Source of the DNA: Madurella fahalii | Taxonomy: Eukaryota > Ascomycota > Sordariomycetes > Sordariales | Direction of reading: 5' to 3' | NCBI GenBank assembly: GCA_029876055.1 | Contig: CM056874.1 | Span: 3,224,001 to 3,288,000 of the forward strand | Length of the DNA stretch: 64,000 bases | In this document: piece by piece, positions 45,556-56,321 of the stretch | Position numbering within the stretch: the first letter of the stretch is position 1 | Layout of the letters: each line of letters starts with the position of its first letter | Notes under the pieces: generated by a model | What the model saw: only the letters and a program-made list of their open reading frames with translations | What the model was told of the DNA's origin: nothing | Databases searched by the model: none | Position numbers and translations under genes: made by a program

Positions 45556-47063
45556 CCTTCCCCTCGGAGAAGAGTTGACTCTTAGAACCGTAACCTTCCA
45601 ATTAGTAGGTACCCGGGTTCTTTCTACCACCTGCTGTGTATTAGCAGCGATCGATGATTAACAGACCAACGAACCGACATTATATGTATCGCATAAATCT
45701 TTGCGCGTGAGATATCTTCCCGGGGCGCTAGAGTGATCAACGCCAACCCACAGACTGCGATCTGTGGAACGAGAAGTAAGTAGCAGAGCTGGACGGTGTA
45801 AGCTGCAAAGCGCACGACCGTGTGGATGATGTAGGTACAACAAGATACAAAAATGCACTGTGACCGAGAATACCGGTTGAGAAGCTCATGCATAACCCCT
45901 GCCACATCATGTGACAAGCCAGGAGATTTGGACCCATCCACCAATCATCACACCCGGTCTGAACAGCCGATCAAGATGTGGGTTTTTGCTGTTCCCTGGG
46001 CATGGGGAATTCGTAAACTATGACGTAATACGCATTTCCCATCTGCGGAAAGATCGAGTGCACTGTTACACGCCGAGCACATACCCCATCGGGTGACGCC
46101 CCCGCAAGGACCTCCTAACCAAAGTCTCTTATTAATCACTTATCCATCCTCAATTGAGACACTTCACCTTCTTTTGTATACACCATGCGAGCGTCCATGA
46201 AGTGCCTACTCCAGAGGTTAGGAGTTACAAACTACGGGACCGGAGAACCACGTCCCTTGCAACAGAGAAGCTAAACCCTCCTGATCAAACTAAATAACTA
46301 GGTAATGTCCTGGGAGGAAGGCTACAATTCGTTTACTCGAGCCTTCCAAACTGAAAGAGGAGTACGGGTCGCTTCAGAGTTCAGTACAACATCACCGCTA
46401 TTGTCGTACGGGGTTGAAAAGGAGAAAGTTGGGCAAGTATCGGGTTCGGACATCGTTCTAGAGAAAGTAGTTGCACCCCGCATTGGCAGACCGGACCTTG
46501 GTGTTGGTCACTGCTGATGCAAGACTCGAAGCTCGCTGTGGATAATAACCATCCGAGACCCCATCTTGGGTTTGTCACATGAGTTTCGACGCATTTTGGC
46601 GCAAAGCTCGGAACAATCCGACCATTGTGCTGACATTCTGCGGAGACCAACTGCAACGTTCCTCGATCCCGGTTGTCTGGCAAAAATGCTCAATTCCCAA
46701 AAAGACACTTCAAGGACCTGCAAATACCCAGGACGACCTCGAGGAACCCCCGTTCTCAACGGCTAGGGAACCACTTGGCACTGTGCATTCAGGAAAGCCC
46801 AATCATATACTGGTCAGTCTAGGTACCTTAGACATGCCGCTTCAGGCATGGATGGGCGCCAACTTTCAACGTTGTCGTTACCCACCATATCCCTATTGAA
46901 AGGGTGCGAAGCTTCCCTGTAAATGACCCTCACAATCATCCAGACACCATTACATTGTTGGTCTCTGAGCTAGCCCTATATAAGAAAGATGAATCTACCG
47001 TCAATCCAGCCTCGTCGAACTTTCACCGAGTCTAGCATCAAAAATTATTCACCATCTACAACG
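45556..47063. other. AT-richer gene-poor region
   Basis: 1.5 kb with only short ORFs (up to 106 codons). A TATA-like CCTATATAAG lies at 46974-46983 upstream of the small reading frame at 47064. Confidence 0.45.
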
Positions 47064-47320
47064 ATGTCTGAATCTCAGGGCCATTACCTCATGAACTATC
47101 AATGATTGGGTCAATGCTAGGAAGTTCCGACCAAAATTGGGACTGGAAGACAGGTCGCCAGAATACAGCCCTTTCATATTTGCTTTAGATAACGAAGGTA
47201 AGAGCAGGGGTCAGTTGTGTCTGAAGTACAAATGAGCTAATACGTTTTATAGCTGATGCTCTAGCTGGTGTTCAAGTCTATTGCAGCAATGGTGACAGAG
47301 GAATCTTTATCGCACAATAA
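47064..47320 (+). pseudogene. Small unknown reading frame, frameshifted
   Basis: From ATG 47064 the reading MSESQGHYLMNYQ meets a stop after 13 codons. Shifting the frame once at about 47093-47096 gives a coherent continuation, INDWVNARKFRPKLGLEDRSPEYSPFIFALDNE, followed by a GTAAGA-TAG intron (about 47200-47252) and ADALAGVQVYCSNGDRGIFIAQ with a stop at 47318-47320. The joined product would be about 70 aa. A CCTATATAAG box lies about 85 bp upstream. Good splice sites plus a charged, protein-like composition argue that this was a gene, now broken by one extra A or misread by one base. No family recognised; chance is not excluded. Confidence 0.4.
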
Positions 47321-48331
47321 GTTCGCAATCAATGGCAGAAATACACTTGAGTCTTGAGTCCGGTATCGGGACTGAACATCTCCGTGTTTGGAAAGCTCAT
47401 GGGGCTCCTTCTTTGTGTCGGGGTTGGAAAATAGTCAAGCGCCAGAAGAGGTTGCGCTCGACTCATCCCTACAGATATAATCATAAGAACAGAAACTTTC
47501 AACTGGCAAGCTGGGTACCGATTATAGCTCTTGGGTTTCGGTTGCCCTGGTTCTAGTAATGAGCGGCTGTATGCGCTTAGATGCCGGGGCAAGGAAGGGC
47601 GGGAGATGTTGCATCACTCAGTCTGCTGAGTATTATCCCGGTTGTCGCAGGTCATTCTCCTCTGAGCACCAGGATCAAATGAGACAATACTCAATTCACA
47701 CATTCTTTGTCCATCGCCCTGGCTGGCTGTCAGTGTATGGATCATCGTCGTGGCAGCATCGTTGAACTCAGAATTGTTGAACACCCACTTATATATCCTT
47801 CAGAGTTTCATAGCAGCACACCGACGCAGGGTATTGCGTTGGAAAAGAACTTTTTTGTTTCGTATACATTATTTAGTTTACCACACATATAGCGCCTGAG
47901 AAGCTCCTCATACATATGACGTATATACCAAACCAGTGCGATAAACCCGTTTCCTTGTGGTAAAAGCCGGTTGCTTGGGGTTGGGTTGGGATTTCCAGCG
48001 GCTACACCTCACCTATGCTGTGGCCATAGGTAAAGCCGGGCTCTGGTTCTACACACTCTCTATTCTATCGATACTCTACGTACTGCACGACACTCCATAC
48101 TTCGTTGCTTGCATACCGCACCAGTTAATTTCTCTTTGGAATTACTATTGTGCTCCGTAGACGGTATTCCTCGGGGCGGAAGACCTAGAAACCGCTAAGC
48201 GGGGTGACGGAGATCAAGAGCGGAATGCAGCCGTCTATGGTCTGCGTTGTTGCGGCCAGTAGCTTGCTTACAGGAGCCCGCCCGATATCGCTTCTTCGCG
48301 CCTCTGCCTGACTGATCTGCATTAACTTCGC
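47321..48331. other. AT-richer spacer
   Basis: 1.0 kb with no supported gene; short ORFs only. Confidence 0.4.
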
Positions 48332-48914
48332 CTACCAATGCCTCTCACCAATGTCGACTGAATCTACGTCAACCCCATCCTTGAACCACCTCTCAGCTTC
48401 ATCAATTCTCACATCGTTCCCACTCATCTGCCTCTTCCTCATCAGGCCGTTATCAGCAAACATCCAGTCCTCCAGACCGTAGGTTCGCCACCATTGGCCC
48501 GTCTCATCATACCATTCGTACCAAAACTGCACGGCGATCTGGGCCACCATCCTGCGTCAATTTGCTTGCCGGAACAAGATGGCTGGGCGTTTTAAGATAC
48601 CTTATTGTCCGTAAAAGCAAACAACTCCTTGCGCAGGCGGTAACCCTGCTCCCTGGCCCACTTCTTGCGGAGAAAATCCACAATCTGGTCGCGGCCCTGG
48701 ATAAAGGTATCGCGATTCCGCCAGATGGAATCAGGGGTATAGGCGAGCTGGACTTGTTCGGGGTTTCTGTGGATTGAGGATTCAGCATAAGATGAAGCAG
48801 CAAGAGTGTTTCAGTCACGTACTTTGTGTTCCAGGCTGCCTGCGCGGCCTTGACTTTCTGCTGGGCTGTCTCTTTCGTGAAGGGAGGAAAAGGGGGTCTG
48901 GACTCGGTTGCCAT
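48332..48914 (-). CDS. SnoaL/NTF2-like protein (DUF1348 type)
   Basis: Predicted 154-aa protein of the NTF2-like superfamily, close to the DUF1348 family found in bacteria and fungi. Exons are complement(48823..48914, 48601..48766, 48332..48538). The joined protein reads MATESRPPFPPFTKETAQQKVKAAQAAWNT, NPEQVQLAYTPDSIWRNRDTFIQGRDQIVDFLRKKWAREQGYRLRKELFAFTDNK, then IAVQFWYEWYDETGQWWRTYGLEDWMFADNGLMRKRQMSGNDVRI, the cone-shaped fold with its WRNR and EWxDxxGQWxR blocks. Intron 2 uses the CAG just before ATC GCC, not the first CAG 14 bp earlier, since only this keeps the frame. Function unknown; small and probably cytosolic. Confidence 0.88.
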
Positions 48915-49846
48915 GGTTACCGCTTACAGCCTCTCTTGTCTCAGAATGGTGGATGAATGGATATAGAACGTTGAGTGGGCGTCAATACTGAGAGAGTAGG
49001 GCTTTATTTATGTGGCCGTTGAAAATGAATCAATGCATGTCTTCCATCCGTGAAGTGCGGAGTATTGACGGCGAACGACTTGATGACATATCGTTCTCAG
49101 CCATGATGCGAGGTCGGAATCGGGGACCCACTCCGGGGTGATTGGGCGCGCCATTCGCAGCAGAAGGCCTTAATAAGCACCTTGAGGCGGTAGCACGTCT
49201 TCTACACTAGTATAATCGATTTCTTTACGGGGGGAATGCCGTATCATGGGTTCATGCAGAGGCCCGAGTTTGCTCCGACGGGCATGCTCGGCATCATTTG
49301 CCATGGCCGAGGTCGAGACCGGTGTTCCACGGACCGAGACTTCCCGTGAGCCCCGGGCGTTGCTCGACTCGATGGCAGATTACAGACATACAAAACAAGG
49401 GCGATAAAGCTGCCAGGTAGTCCGAATTTGCTGAATAAGTACCTTATCTATGAAGGTCTACTAAGGAACTCGGGATGGCACCATAGTGCCCTTCAATCGC
49501 CCCACGCAATTTGACACATGAAGAACGCCGATTGCGCAAATACCGCGCGGGTTGACCAGGTCGAGATTGCGTATTTCCGGAGAATCAGTCTTCAAAATCT
49601 CATAATTTATCGGGACGTGATCCGATATCACGGCACTGCTAGTCTAGTTTCCGTCGTAAGTCGAGCTCACAGGCAAAGCATGTGCGGATCCACACTCAAT
49701 TGATCATAAACCTCTACCCCTCAACTCCGCCCCGCCATAGTGGCCTTCCAACGTCAACAAAACCAAACACCGTAGAACCCCTGCCAGGTCGGATTCTTCC
49801 TCCGTTAACACTACCCTTTATCTGTACCCAGCACCCAACAGACACA
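48915..49846. other. Divergent upstream region
   Basis: 932 bp between the SnoaL-like gene and the peroxiredoxin gene, containing both promoters. No gene seen. Confidence 0.4.
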
Positions 49847-50501
49847 ATGTCGGCCCTCAAAGCAGGAGACTCCTTCCCGGAGAATGTATCCTTCCTCTAC
49901 ATTCACCCAACGGGGGACCTCGATCTCAAGGCCTGCGGCCGCCCAATCACTTACGACGCCAGCAAGGGTAAAAGCTGACCTTCTCCATCGTTTCCTCCAT
50001 CCCATATCACCCAAGCCAAGTACGGATGACTGATCTGCCTGCAGAGTTCCAAACCAAAAAAGTGGTCCTGGTTGCCGTCCCCGGCGCCTTCACACCGACC
50101 TGCCAAGAGCAGCATATCACCTCGTATCTGGCCAACCTAGAGCAGTTCAAGGCCAAGGGCGTCGACAACATCATCTTTATTGCGTTTAACGACCCGTTCG
50201 TCATGTCGGCGTGGGGCAAGGCGAACGGCATCAAGGATGAGTCGATTGTACGTTTGCATTTCATCTCTCCCTGTTCTGCTATGCCATTTGACCTCCTATG
50301 ATGCTTACCCACCTACTACGGCAGCTGTTCATGACCGACAACAACGCCGAGTTCAGCAAGAGCATCGGCTGGGAGAATGGAGGGAGGACCGCGAGATACG
50401 CCATTATTGTTGATCACGGCAAGGTCGTCTATGCCGAGGCGGACACGGTGCGGGGGAGCATCGCCAACTCAGGGGCCGAGGGTGTTTTGGCGAAGCTCTG
50501 A
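49847..50501 (+). CDS. Ahp1/Prx5-type peroxiredoxin
   Basis: Predicted 166-aa thiol peroxidase that reduces hydroperoxides, recycled by thioredoxin. Exons are 49847..49967, 50045..50247 and 50325..50501. The redoxin fold starts LKAGDSFPENVSF; the active-site block VPGAFTPTCQEQHI holds the peroxidatic Cys60, with Thr and Pro in place. Cys30 (in KACGRP) sits where yeast Ahp1 has its resolving Cys31, so an Ahp1-like disulfide mechanism is likely. Other family blocks are IIFIAFNDPFVMSAWGKANGI and GWENGGRTARYAIIVDHGKVVYAEAD. There is no C-terminal SKL-type peroxisome signal (ends VLAKL) and no presequence, so cytosol is most likely. Intron 1 has a GTAAAA donor; intron 2 GTACGT. Confidence 0.95.
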
Positions 50502-50957
50502 GTCCTACGCAGGAGTGCATTTGGGGGGAGGAAGAGGCCATTGATTCGCATAGCCGGAATAGAGAGCTGTGATAACCCCGCTGCATCTTACACGCATCAT
50601 AGAAGGCTAAACCCATGTCGCCCAGCGCGTGCCCGTGAATCGATGCTTCAGACCAATGCATAAGTCGGCATTCTGTGAGCTACCCATGCAAATGTCCTAT
50701 ACCCGTTACGCAGGATCCATGCAACCGGCCCTTTCAGAAAACAAGCTGTCTTGTCAACTTGTTACGAGAGCGAAACCCTTTAAGAGAGCTGAGCAGGCAA
50801 AAAACCGAGTACCGACCGACCGACTCCAGCGTTTTTCCTCCGGCCACAGGCAAGACCGTAAGATATCATCTATTTGCTCCTCTCTTGACCATCCACCTCC
50901 CCCTTTGCCTCAAGAAGAACACGCACCCCCCCGGACAGCAACCACTTCTAAGACACC
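50502..50957. other. Convergent 3' spacer
   Basis: 456 bp between the stops of the peroxiredoxin and eL24 genes. No gene seen. Confidence 0.5.
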
Positions 50958-51805
50958 TTAACGGGACTTAGCGGCGACCTTGACCGGCGCACCCTTCGCG
51001 CCCTGCTTGCTGGCGATACGGCCCTGCGCCTGGCCCTTGCCGGCAGCGCTCTTGGCCTTCTCAGCCTTCTTGGCGGCCTGGGCAGCCTGCTTCTTCTCCT
51101 TGCTCTCCTTGATGGCGGCGAGACGGGCGGCGCTGCGGGCCTCGGGGCGCATCGAGCGGCGCTCCTTAATCACATCGAGGGATGCACCAACGATGGCGCG
51201 CTGCGACTTGACCGTACGGCGGGTGCGCTTCTTGGCGACTTCCTGTAGAGGGAGTCAGCAGGCCGTAATACTTTATTGTTTCGTCCATGCCCATCGTTCT
51301 GCCGTCATCGTCTTCAAACGTATTCCCACCTCCCAAATTGGCTTTCCATCTCCGAGTCGGACGTATACTAAAGCGGAGAGCGCGTACCTCAGAGATACCC
51401 TTGCGGTGTTGCCTCCGGTAGAGGACGGTCCAGGCAATGCGGCGGGGGTTCTTGCGCTGCAGGAAGAGGGACTCGGATTTGCCGTTCTGGAACCGGAAGA
51501 TCTTGCTGTCGCCACGGACGTACAGCTTACCCTGTTATGGAGAACACCGTCAGCGCTTCCATCGCCTTCCTCCGTCAAGAGACAAAAATTGTTCCGCAAT
51601 TGCGCCGTCAACGAGTCTTTTTTTTCTTCGTCCACACCGGCCCTCGTCTAGTCTAGCGCCATCGAAGTTCCGCAAGCAGTTATCGGGTCGCCGCCTGACT
51701 CGGGGGTGGGAGATCTCGCCGTCGGTCGCAATCGCAGGAATGGGCAAGCCGTACCTTGCCAGGGTAGATCCGCTGGCCGGAGAAAGTATCGTCGTACGTT
51801 CTCAT
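50958..51805 (-). CDS. rpl24: 60S ribosomal protein eL24
   Basis: Predicted 159-aa component of the large ribosomal subunit at the subunit interface. Exons are complement(51755..51805, 51388..51531, 50958..51242). The protein starts MRTYDDTFSGQRIYPGKGKLYVRGDSKIFRFQ, then FLQRKNPRRIAWTVLYRRQHRKG, VAKKRTRRTVKSQRAIVGASLDVIKERRSMRPEARSAAR and a Lys/Ala-rich tail. The usual eL24 N-terminus MK(V/I)E.CSFSG is changed to MRTYDDTFSGQ, and the zinc-finger cysteines seen in archaeal/animal forms are absent, as in many fungi. The long introns of 223 and 145 nt near the start are typical for fungal ribosomal protein genes. The tail is rich in AKK repeats. It is divergent from tad1. Confidence 0.95.
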
Positions 51806-52273
51806 TGTGGCGGTTTGTTGTCGAAGTTGTCGTTGTCGGGGTTGCTTCCTCTGAGTTCAAGGTTCCAGGTCGATTTTCGCCAATTTCTCATGTGCAGGTT
51901 GTGCGGATAGGGCTGCTCTGTGATAGGCTGGGCGCACGGACCACTTGGACCCTCTTTTGCAGCCGGGGTGGCTTGCAAGGGGAACGGATGCTCATCGAGG
52001 GGCACAAGCCACATGAGCGTCGCGGTTATGCGCAAGGAGAGGAAAATTTCAAAGCAAGTAGATTTCACTATTTTCTTGAAAGTATGCCGATGGGCTTTTA
52101 AATCATTAACATAGTTGACATTTTAAGAGAACAGTTTGCCGTGATGCCGGAGAACTACTGTCCTGGATACCGAGCAATCAACCCTAACCCTTCACGTTGA
52201 GGAACTTGAAGCTCCTCTCCTTCTCACTCCCTTCTCCGTCCCCAACTTCTCAGTCTCGGGCATCTTTTGGAAT
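51806..52273. promoter_or_regulatory. Shared upstream region of eL24 and tad1 genes
   Basis: 468 bp head-to-head between two translation-related genes. The motif CAACCCTAACCC near 52179-52191 resembles the CCCTAA-type elements common before fungal ribosomal protein genes; this is an inference. Confidence 0.4.
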
Positions 52274-53929
52274 ATGGAGTCTCCAATAGAAAGCGAAGCG
52301 GATGCCATTGCATCCACTGTCTTAGAAGCATTCAGGAAGTTGCCAGCGAAACGAAAGCCTACTGTGCGGGACAATGGGCTCCGGGAATGGGTGCCCCTGG
52401 CTGGCATCGTGGTTAAAGGTATCTTGCCGGCTTCTACGCTTTATTCTCACATCGGGAACGCTGACTCAAGTTACGAGGCCAGGTCCTGATTACTTGAAAT
52501 GCGTAGCACTAGCGTAAGTTGAGGCGTTCACCTATCGAGAGATCGATCCACGAAGACCACTTGTGACTTACACCCCCTGACAGAACCGGCATGAAATGCC
52601 TCCCAGCATCCAAACTGCCCCAGGCCAACGGCGTAGCTCTACATGACTGGCACGCAGAGGTTCTTGCCATCCGTGCCTTCAACCGCTTCATCCTGGACGA
52701 GTGTCGACGTCTTGCCCAGGATAGCACCGCGCAATCCGAGTTTCTACGGCGAAGAACAGACGCAGAACTCTCGTCCCCGTCTTCAAGCAACGGCACCTGG
52801 CACGCCCAACCCTTCACCTGGCGCGAAGGTCTCACCCTTCACATGTACTGCTCCGAAGCGCCCTGTACGTTCCCCACCTCCCTCTCACCCCCTCCCTCCC
52901 CCCCCCCCCCCCAACAACACCATCGCCTAACCACCTTACCAAAACGAACAAAAACCAGGCGGCGACGCAAGCATGGAACTCATCATCTCCTCCCAAGAGG
53001 ACGCCACGCCCTGGACCACCCCGGCCGCCTCCGCAGCCACTTCTCCCTCTGCTTCCGGCACCCCATTTCGCGCCTCCTCCTCCGCCGACGCCACCGGTCC
53101 ACCGTCCGAGGGCCACACGGCCCTCCTCGGCCGCGGCTTCTTCTCGCAGCTGGGCATCGTCCGGCGCAAGCCCGCGCGCGGCGACGCGCCGCCCACGGCG
53201 TCCAAGTCGTGCTCGGACAAGCTGGCGCTCAGGCAGTGCACGTCGGTGCTGTCGGCGCTGACGGCGCTGTTCGTCTCGCCGCGGCGGGCGTACCTCTCCA
53301 CACTGGTGCTGCCGGCGTCGCAGTTCACCGAGGCAGGGTGCAGGCGGTGCTTTTCCGGCGGCGAGGGATCCGCGGGCGAGACGCGGGCGGAGCGGGCGAC
53401 GTGGGGGGAGGAGGGCGGGGAGGACGGCAAGGCGGGAGGGCAAGCGGGCGTGGCGGGGGGCAGGATGCGCCCTGTTGCGGGCAGGATGTGGGGCGGCACG
53501 GGGTATGCGTTCGTCCCTTTCCGCGTGGAGACTACGGTGCGCGAGTTTGAGTTTTCCCGGAGGGCGATCGTGAGTGGCAGTTCTGGGAACGAGAAGCAGG
53601 TCAAGGTGACGGCGAGCAATCTCGCTGTTGCATGGACAAGGGATGGAGCGGTGCAGGAAGGCCTGATAGGCGGTGTTCTGCAGGGGCGGAAGGGATTTGA
53701 TATCAAAGGGGCCAGTCTAACCTCGAGACGGAGGATGTGGGAAGGTGCGGTGGAGGTTGCGGCGGCATTGGGAGACGCAGGCATAGCCAGAGAACTTGCA
53801 ATGGAGACTTACGATGGGGTGAAGGAGGGGCGGATGTTAGAAGCGAGGCGGAAAGTGAAGAACGAGGTGAGAGAGGAGGCGCTCAAGGGTTGGCTCAGAA
53901 ACACGGGTGATGGAGAATTCGGTCTGTGA
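52274..53929 (+). CDS. tad1: tRNA-specific adenosine deaminase Tad1 (ADAT1)
   Basis: Predicted 475-aa deaminase that converts adenosine 37 to inosine in tRNA-Ala. Exons are 52274..52418, 52483..52513, 52584..52864 and 52959..53929; the 31-nt second exon (GPDYLKCVALA) is secure because both flanking frames demand it. The zinc site is complete: HAE at 82-84 (catalytic Glu84), and CSEAPC at 148-153 split by intron 3, with GDASMELI after it. A further Cys follows in SCSDKLALRQ. The domain then has FVSPRRAYLSTLVLP and FDIKGASLTSRRRMW. The region between (Ser/Ala/Gly-rich, GC-rich) is a lineage-specific expansion. Intron 3 carries a 15-C run. The start has no in-frame alternative upstream. Confidence 0.95.
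52898..52912. repeat. 15-nt poly-C tract in tad1 intron 3
   Basis: Mononucleotide C run 34 bp after the donor site of the third intron. Confidence 0.85.
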
Positions 53930-54252
53930 TGCCTATCTGCTGAACAAGCATTGCATATGCTGGCATACTGGACAGCTAAATCACAAACAACTATCATGAC
54001 GCCCGTGTTTCTCTCGCATGGTCACATTATCTTTCAAGGATGGATAAAATGTTGTGGGATCACCATGTTCCTTTCCTATCCCTCCTGGCCAGGACTCTCG
54101 GGGGGCCCCGATGCAACGAATACCAAAGACGCCGCCGTCCTTTTAACGAAAAAAAACATAATTCGTTTCTGTCCCTCCAGAGCAACCCGAGCAGGGGACA
54201 GAGTGGGCCAACGTTTTGCGATAAGAGTTTACACTCGGAGAGGCAAGTGACC
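53930..54252. other. Convergent 3' spacer
   Basis: 323 bp between the stops of tad1 and the NAC beta gene. Nothing further seen. Confidence 0.5.
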
Positions 54253-54932
54253 CTACTCAACCTTGTTCTCGAAGTTCTCGCCCGCGACGAGATCAGGGAT
54301 GTCGTCGTCGTCAGCCTCCTTCTCGCCCTTCTGCATGTTCTGGTAGCTCTCGGCCAGCTTGCGCAGCGACGCCAGCGAGTCAGGGCCGAGCTGGTTCAGA
54401 ATGCCAGGGACGAGCTCCGTAAGCTCCTTCTCCTCGCCGTTGCCGTAGATGGCAAACGTGTTGGAAGGGACGGCGGCGTGGACTACCAAATCGTTAGCAA
54501 TCACCCCGTCACACACGGCCCACTCGGCATCCGCCGCCGGTCGTACGCACCCTTGGGGGCAGCAAAGTGGATGACGTTGCCGTCGCTCTTGAACATATTG
54601 ACCTCCTCAATGGCCTGGATCGGCTGGACGTTGAGCTTCTTGAGCGATTGCTGCAGCTTCTTGTCATCGCCGGCCGACCGCGCGGGCGCCCTCTTCACCT
54701 TTCGCCTGGGAGTACCCTTGCCACTGTTTGTTACAACACGTCAGAATATCGTCTCGATCGATTGTCTTCACGTTTGAGCGATTTCGGTGGATCCGTCTAG
54801 ACATACCCTGTCGGTTGGTGCGGGTTAGTCGGCCAGGCCGCAACGGGGCACCGACGAGGGGCAGAAGCATCGCAACGTACCGATACGAGCAGAAGCACCC
54901 AGCTTCTTGAGCCGTTCCTGGACGTCGGCCAT
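54253..54932 (-). CDS. egd1: Nascent polypeptide-associated complex beta subunit (Egd1/BTF3)
   Basis: Predicted 151-aa ribosome-associated chaperone subunit that dimerises with NAC alpha at the tunnel exit. Exons are complement(54881..54932, 54807, 54551..54723, 54253..54482). The protein starts MADVQERLKKLGASARIG, continues GKGTPRRKVKRAPARS (the ribosome-binding basic motif), then KKLNVQPIQAIEEVNMFKSDGNVIHFAAPKVHAAVPSNTFAIYG (NAC domain), and ends in an acidic tail. The second exon is a single G: intron 1 (GTACGT...CTAAC...CGACAG) ends one base before the GTATGT donor of intron 2 (CTGAC...AACAG). Both introns look good, and only the sum G+G+T restores the frame (GGT = Gly). The alternative is one large intron from a poor GTTGCG donor, which would give IGTGKG instead of IGGKG. 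Confidence 0.93.
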
Positions 54933-55805
54933 GTTGGACTATGTTGGGGTTCGAAATACGGTGGTGGGGGGGCGGCTCTTGAGATGGACGGCGACTCGGC
55001 GTAGCTCGAGCTTGGGGCAATCAATCAGTCTGGCTAGCTCCTGGCCGATGCGGAGAGCGGATCTTGCTTGCGATACGGACAAGGAGCGTTCGCAGGTGCA
55101 AAATACGTCCTGAATACGTACTCTGTCAATCGGGGATGATTTTGGCCCTGGATTCGCCTGGGAGTCTCGTGATAGGCTCGCGATGCCTCAAAGCCTTGCC
55201 TTGACGTCTTGTGGTTGGAGAAATTGTGTGCGCTGGGCCCTGATATTTTTTCGCTGCCGCAATAACTTTTACCCCACTCTGGCAGCTGCTGACCGGCCCT
55301 TACCGAGCGTCTCACCGTGCGCAAAGTTGTTGTTTCTCGAGCAATCCGCTTCCCAGCAGCATTGATTCGCAAACCCAGTCTGTCATATTTTTGGGGGATT
55401 TCTGGGCAGTAAGCGCCGTCTTACTATTTGTAGCTCGCATGTTCTACTACACAGAGCTCCTGCCCCAACCTGGAAAACAACGGGAGACGAGAAGGAAGGA
55501 CAACTAGCAATACCGATATCATTCTCTATTCCCTTGTAGATGTAGTGGCCCCGCCTATTTATGGTAAGATGCTCTATTCGTTGTGAAGAGATGCTCTCGG
55601 ATTATTATGAGTCGAGATACACACGCCAGAACCTTTTGTTTCCGGACCCTCGTTACTAGATGTAAAGCTGTTATCCTTGACTCTCAGGCCGAACCCCCTG
55701 TCCCAACTCCCAGGCGCCAGAATGTCTTAAGAATGTTATACATATACAAGCACAGCCGATGCAAACTGTACAAGGAGAAAGTCCTCCTCTTTGGCCATTA
55801 CTGCT
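54933..55805. other. Spacer upstream of NAC beta gene
   Basis: 873 bp including the NAC beta promoter and the 3' end of cbp4. Only short chance ORFs. Confidence 0.4.
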
Positions 55806-56321
55806 TCATCGATTACCAGGCTCGGATGATGCCGCCTCCACCGGTAGGCCGGCCTCCCTCCTCATAGCTTCCCGCCTAGCCTTGACCTCCTCAGCCATCT
55901 TGATTGTCTGGGAGATGGAGGCCTGCCTTTCCCTCTCTTTCTCCGCTTCGGCCTGAACAGCCCAGACTGTAGACGTAGGTTAGTTAGTCTCGCGGATAAA
56001 TATCGTACTTAATCCGGCACGCACTTGGCTTGTCCGATTTAGAATATTCTTTGAGTTTTGAGACGAAGTCGTCAAACTCTTTTTGCCGCTCATACCTCCG
56101 CTCGAGGCTCCGTTTTTGGAGTTCGGGGTTGTATTTCTGGAAGAGCTCCTCATCTGTCGGCGTAAGCCACATTGTGAGGGCGGGACCACCGACGATGATG
56201 GCACCGCCGCTGTTTTATTGCGTTAGAGACTGGTCTATTGATGTTCAGATCAATGGCGGGATAAGACTCACGCGACAAACATCTTAGTCCATAACCACCA
56301 GTTGAACGGTTTCTTGGTCAT
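55806..56321 (-). CDS. cbp4: Cbp4, complex III assembly factor
   Basis: Predicted 131-aa mitochondrial inner-membrane protein that stabilises newly made cytochrome b for bc1 complex assembly. Exons are complement(56272..56321, 56025..56209, 55806..55966). The joined protein starts [80 protein letters not shown], that is a short basic start, one membrane helix and the family motif [16 protein letters not shown]. The rest is a charged helix (EAEKERERQASISQTIKMAEEVKARREAMRREAG). Length fits fungal Cbp4. The introns have GTGAGT and GTGCGT donors with CTAAC and short pyrimidine tracts. Confidence 0.93.
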
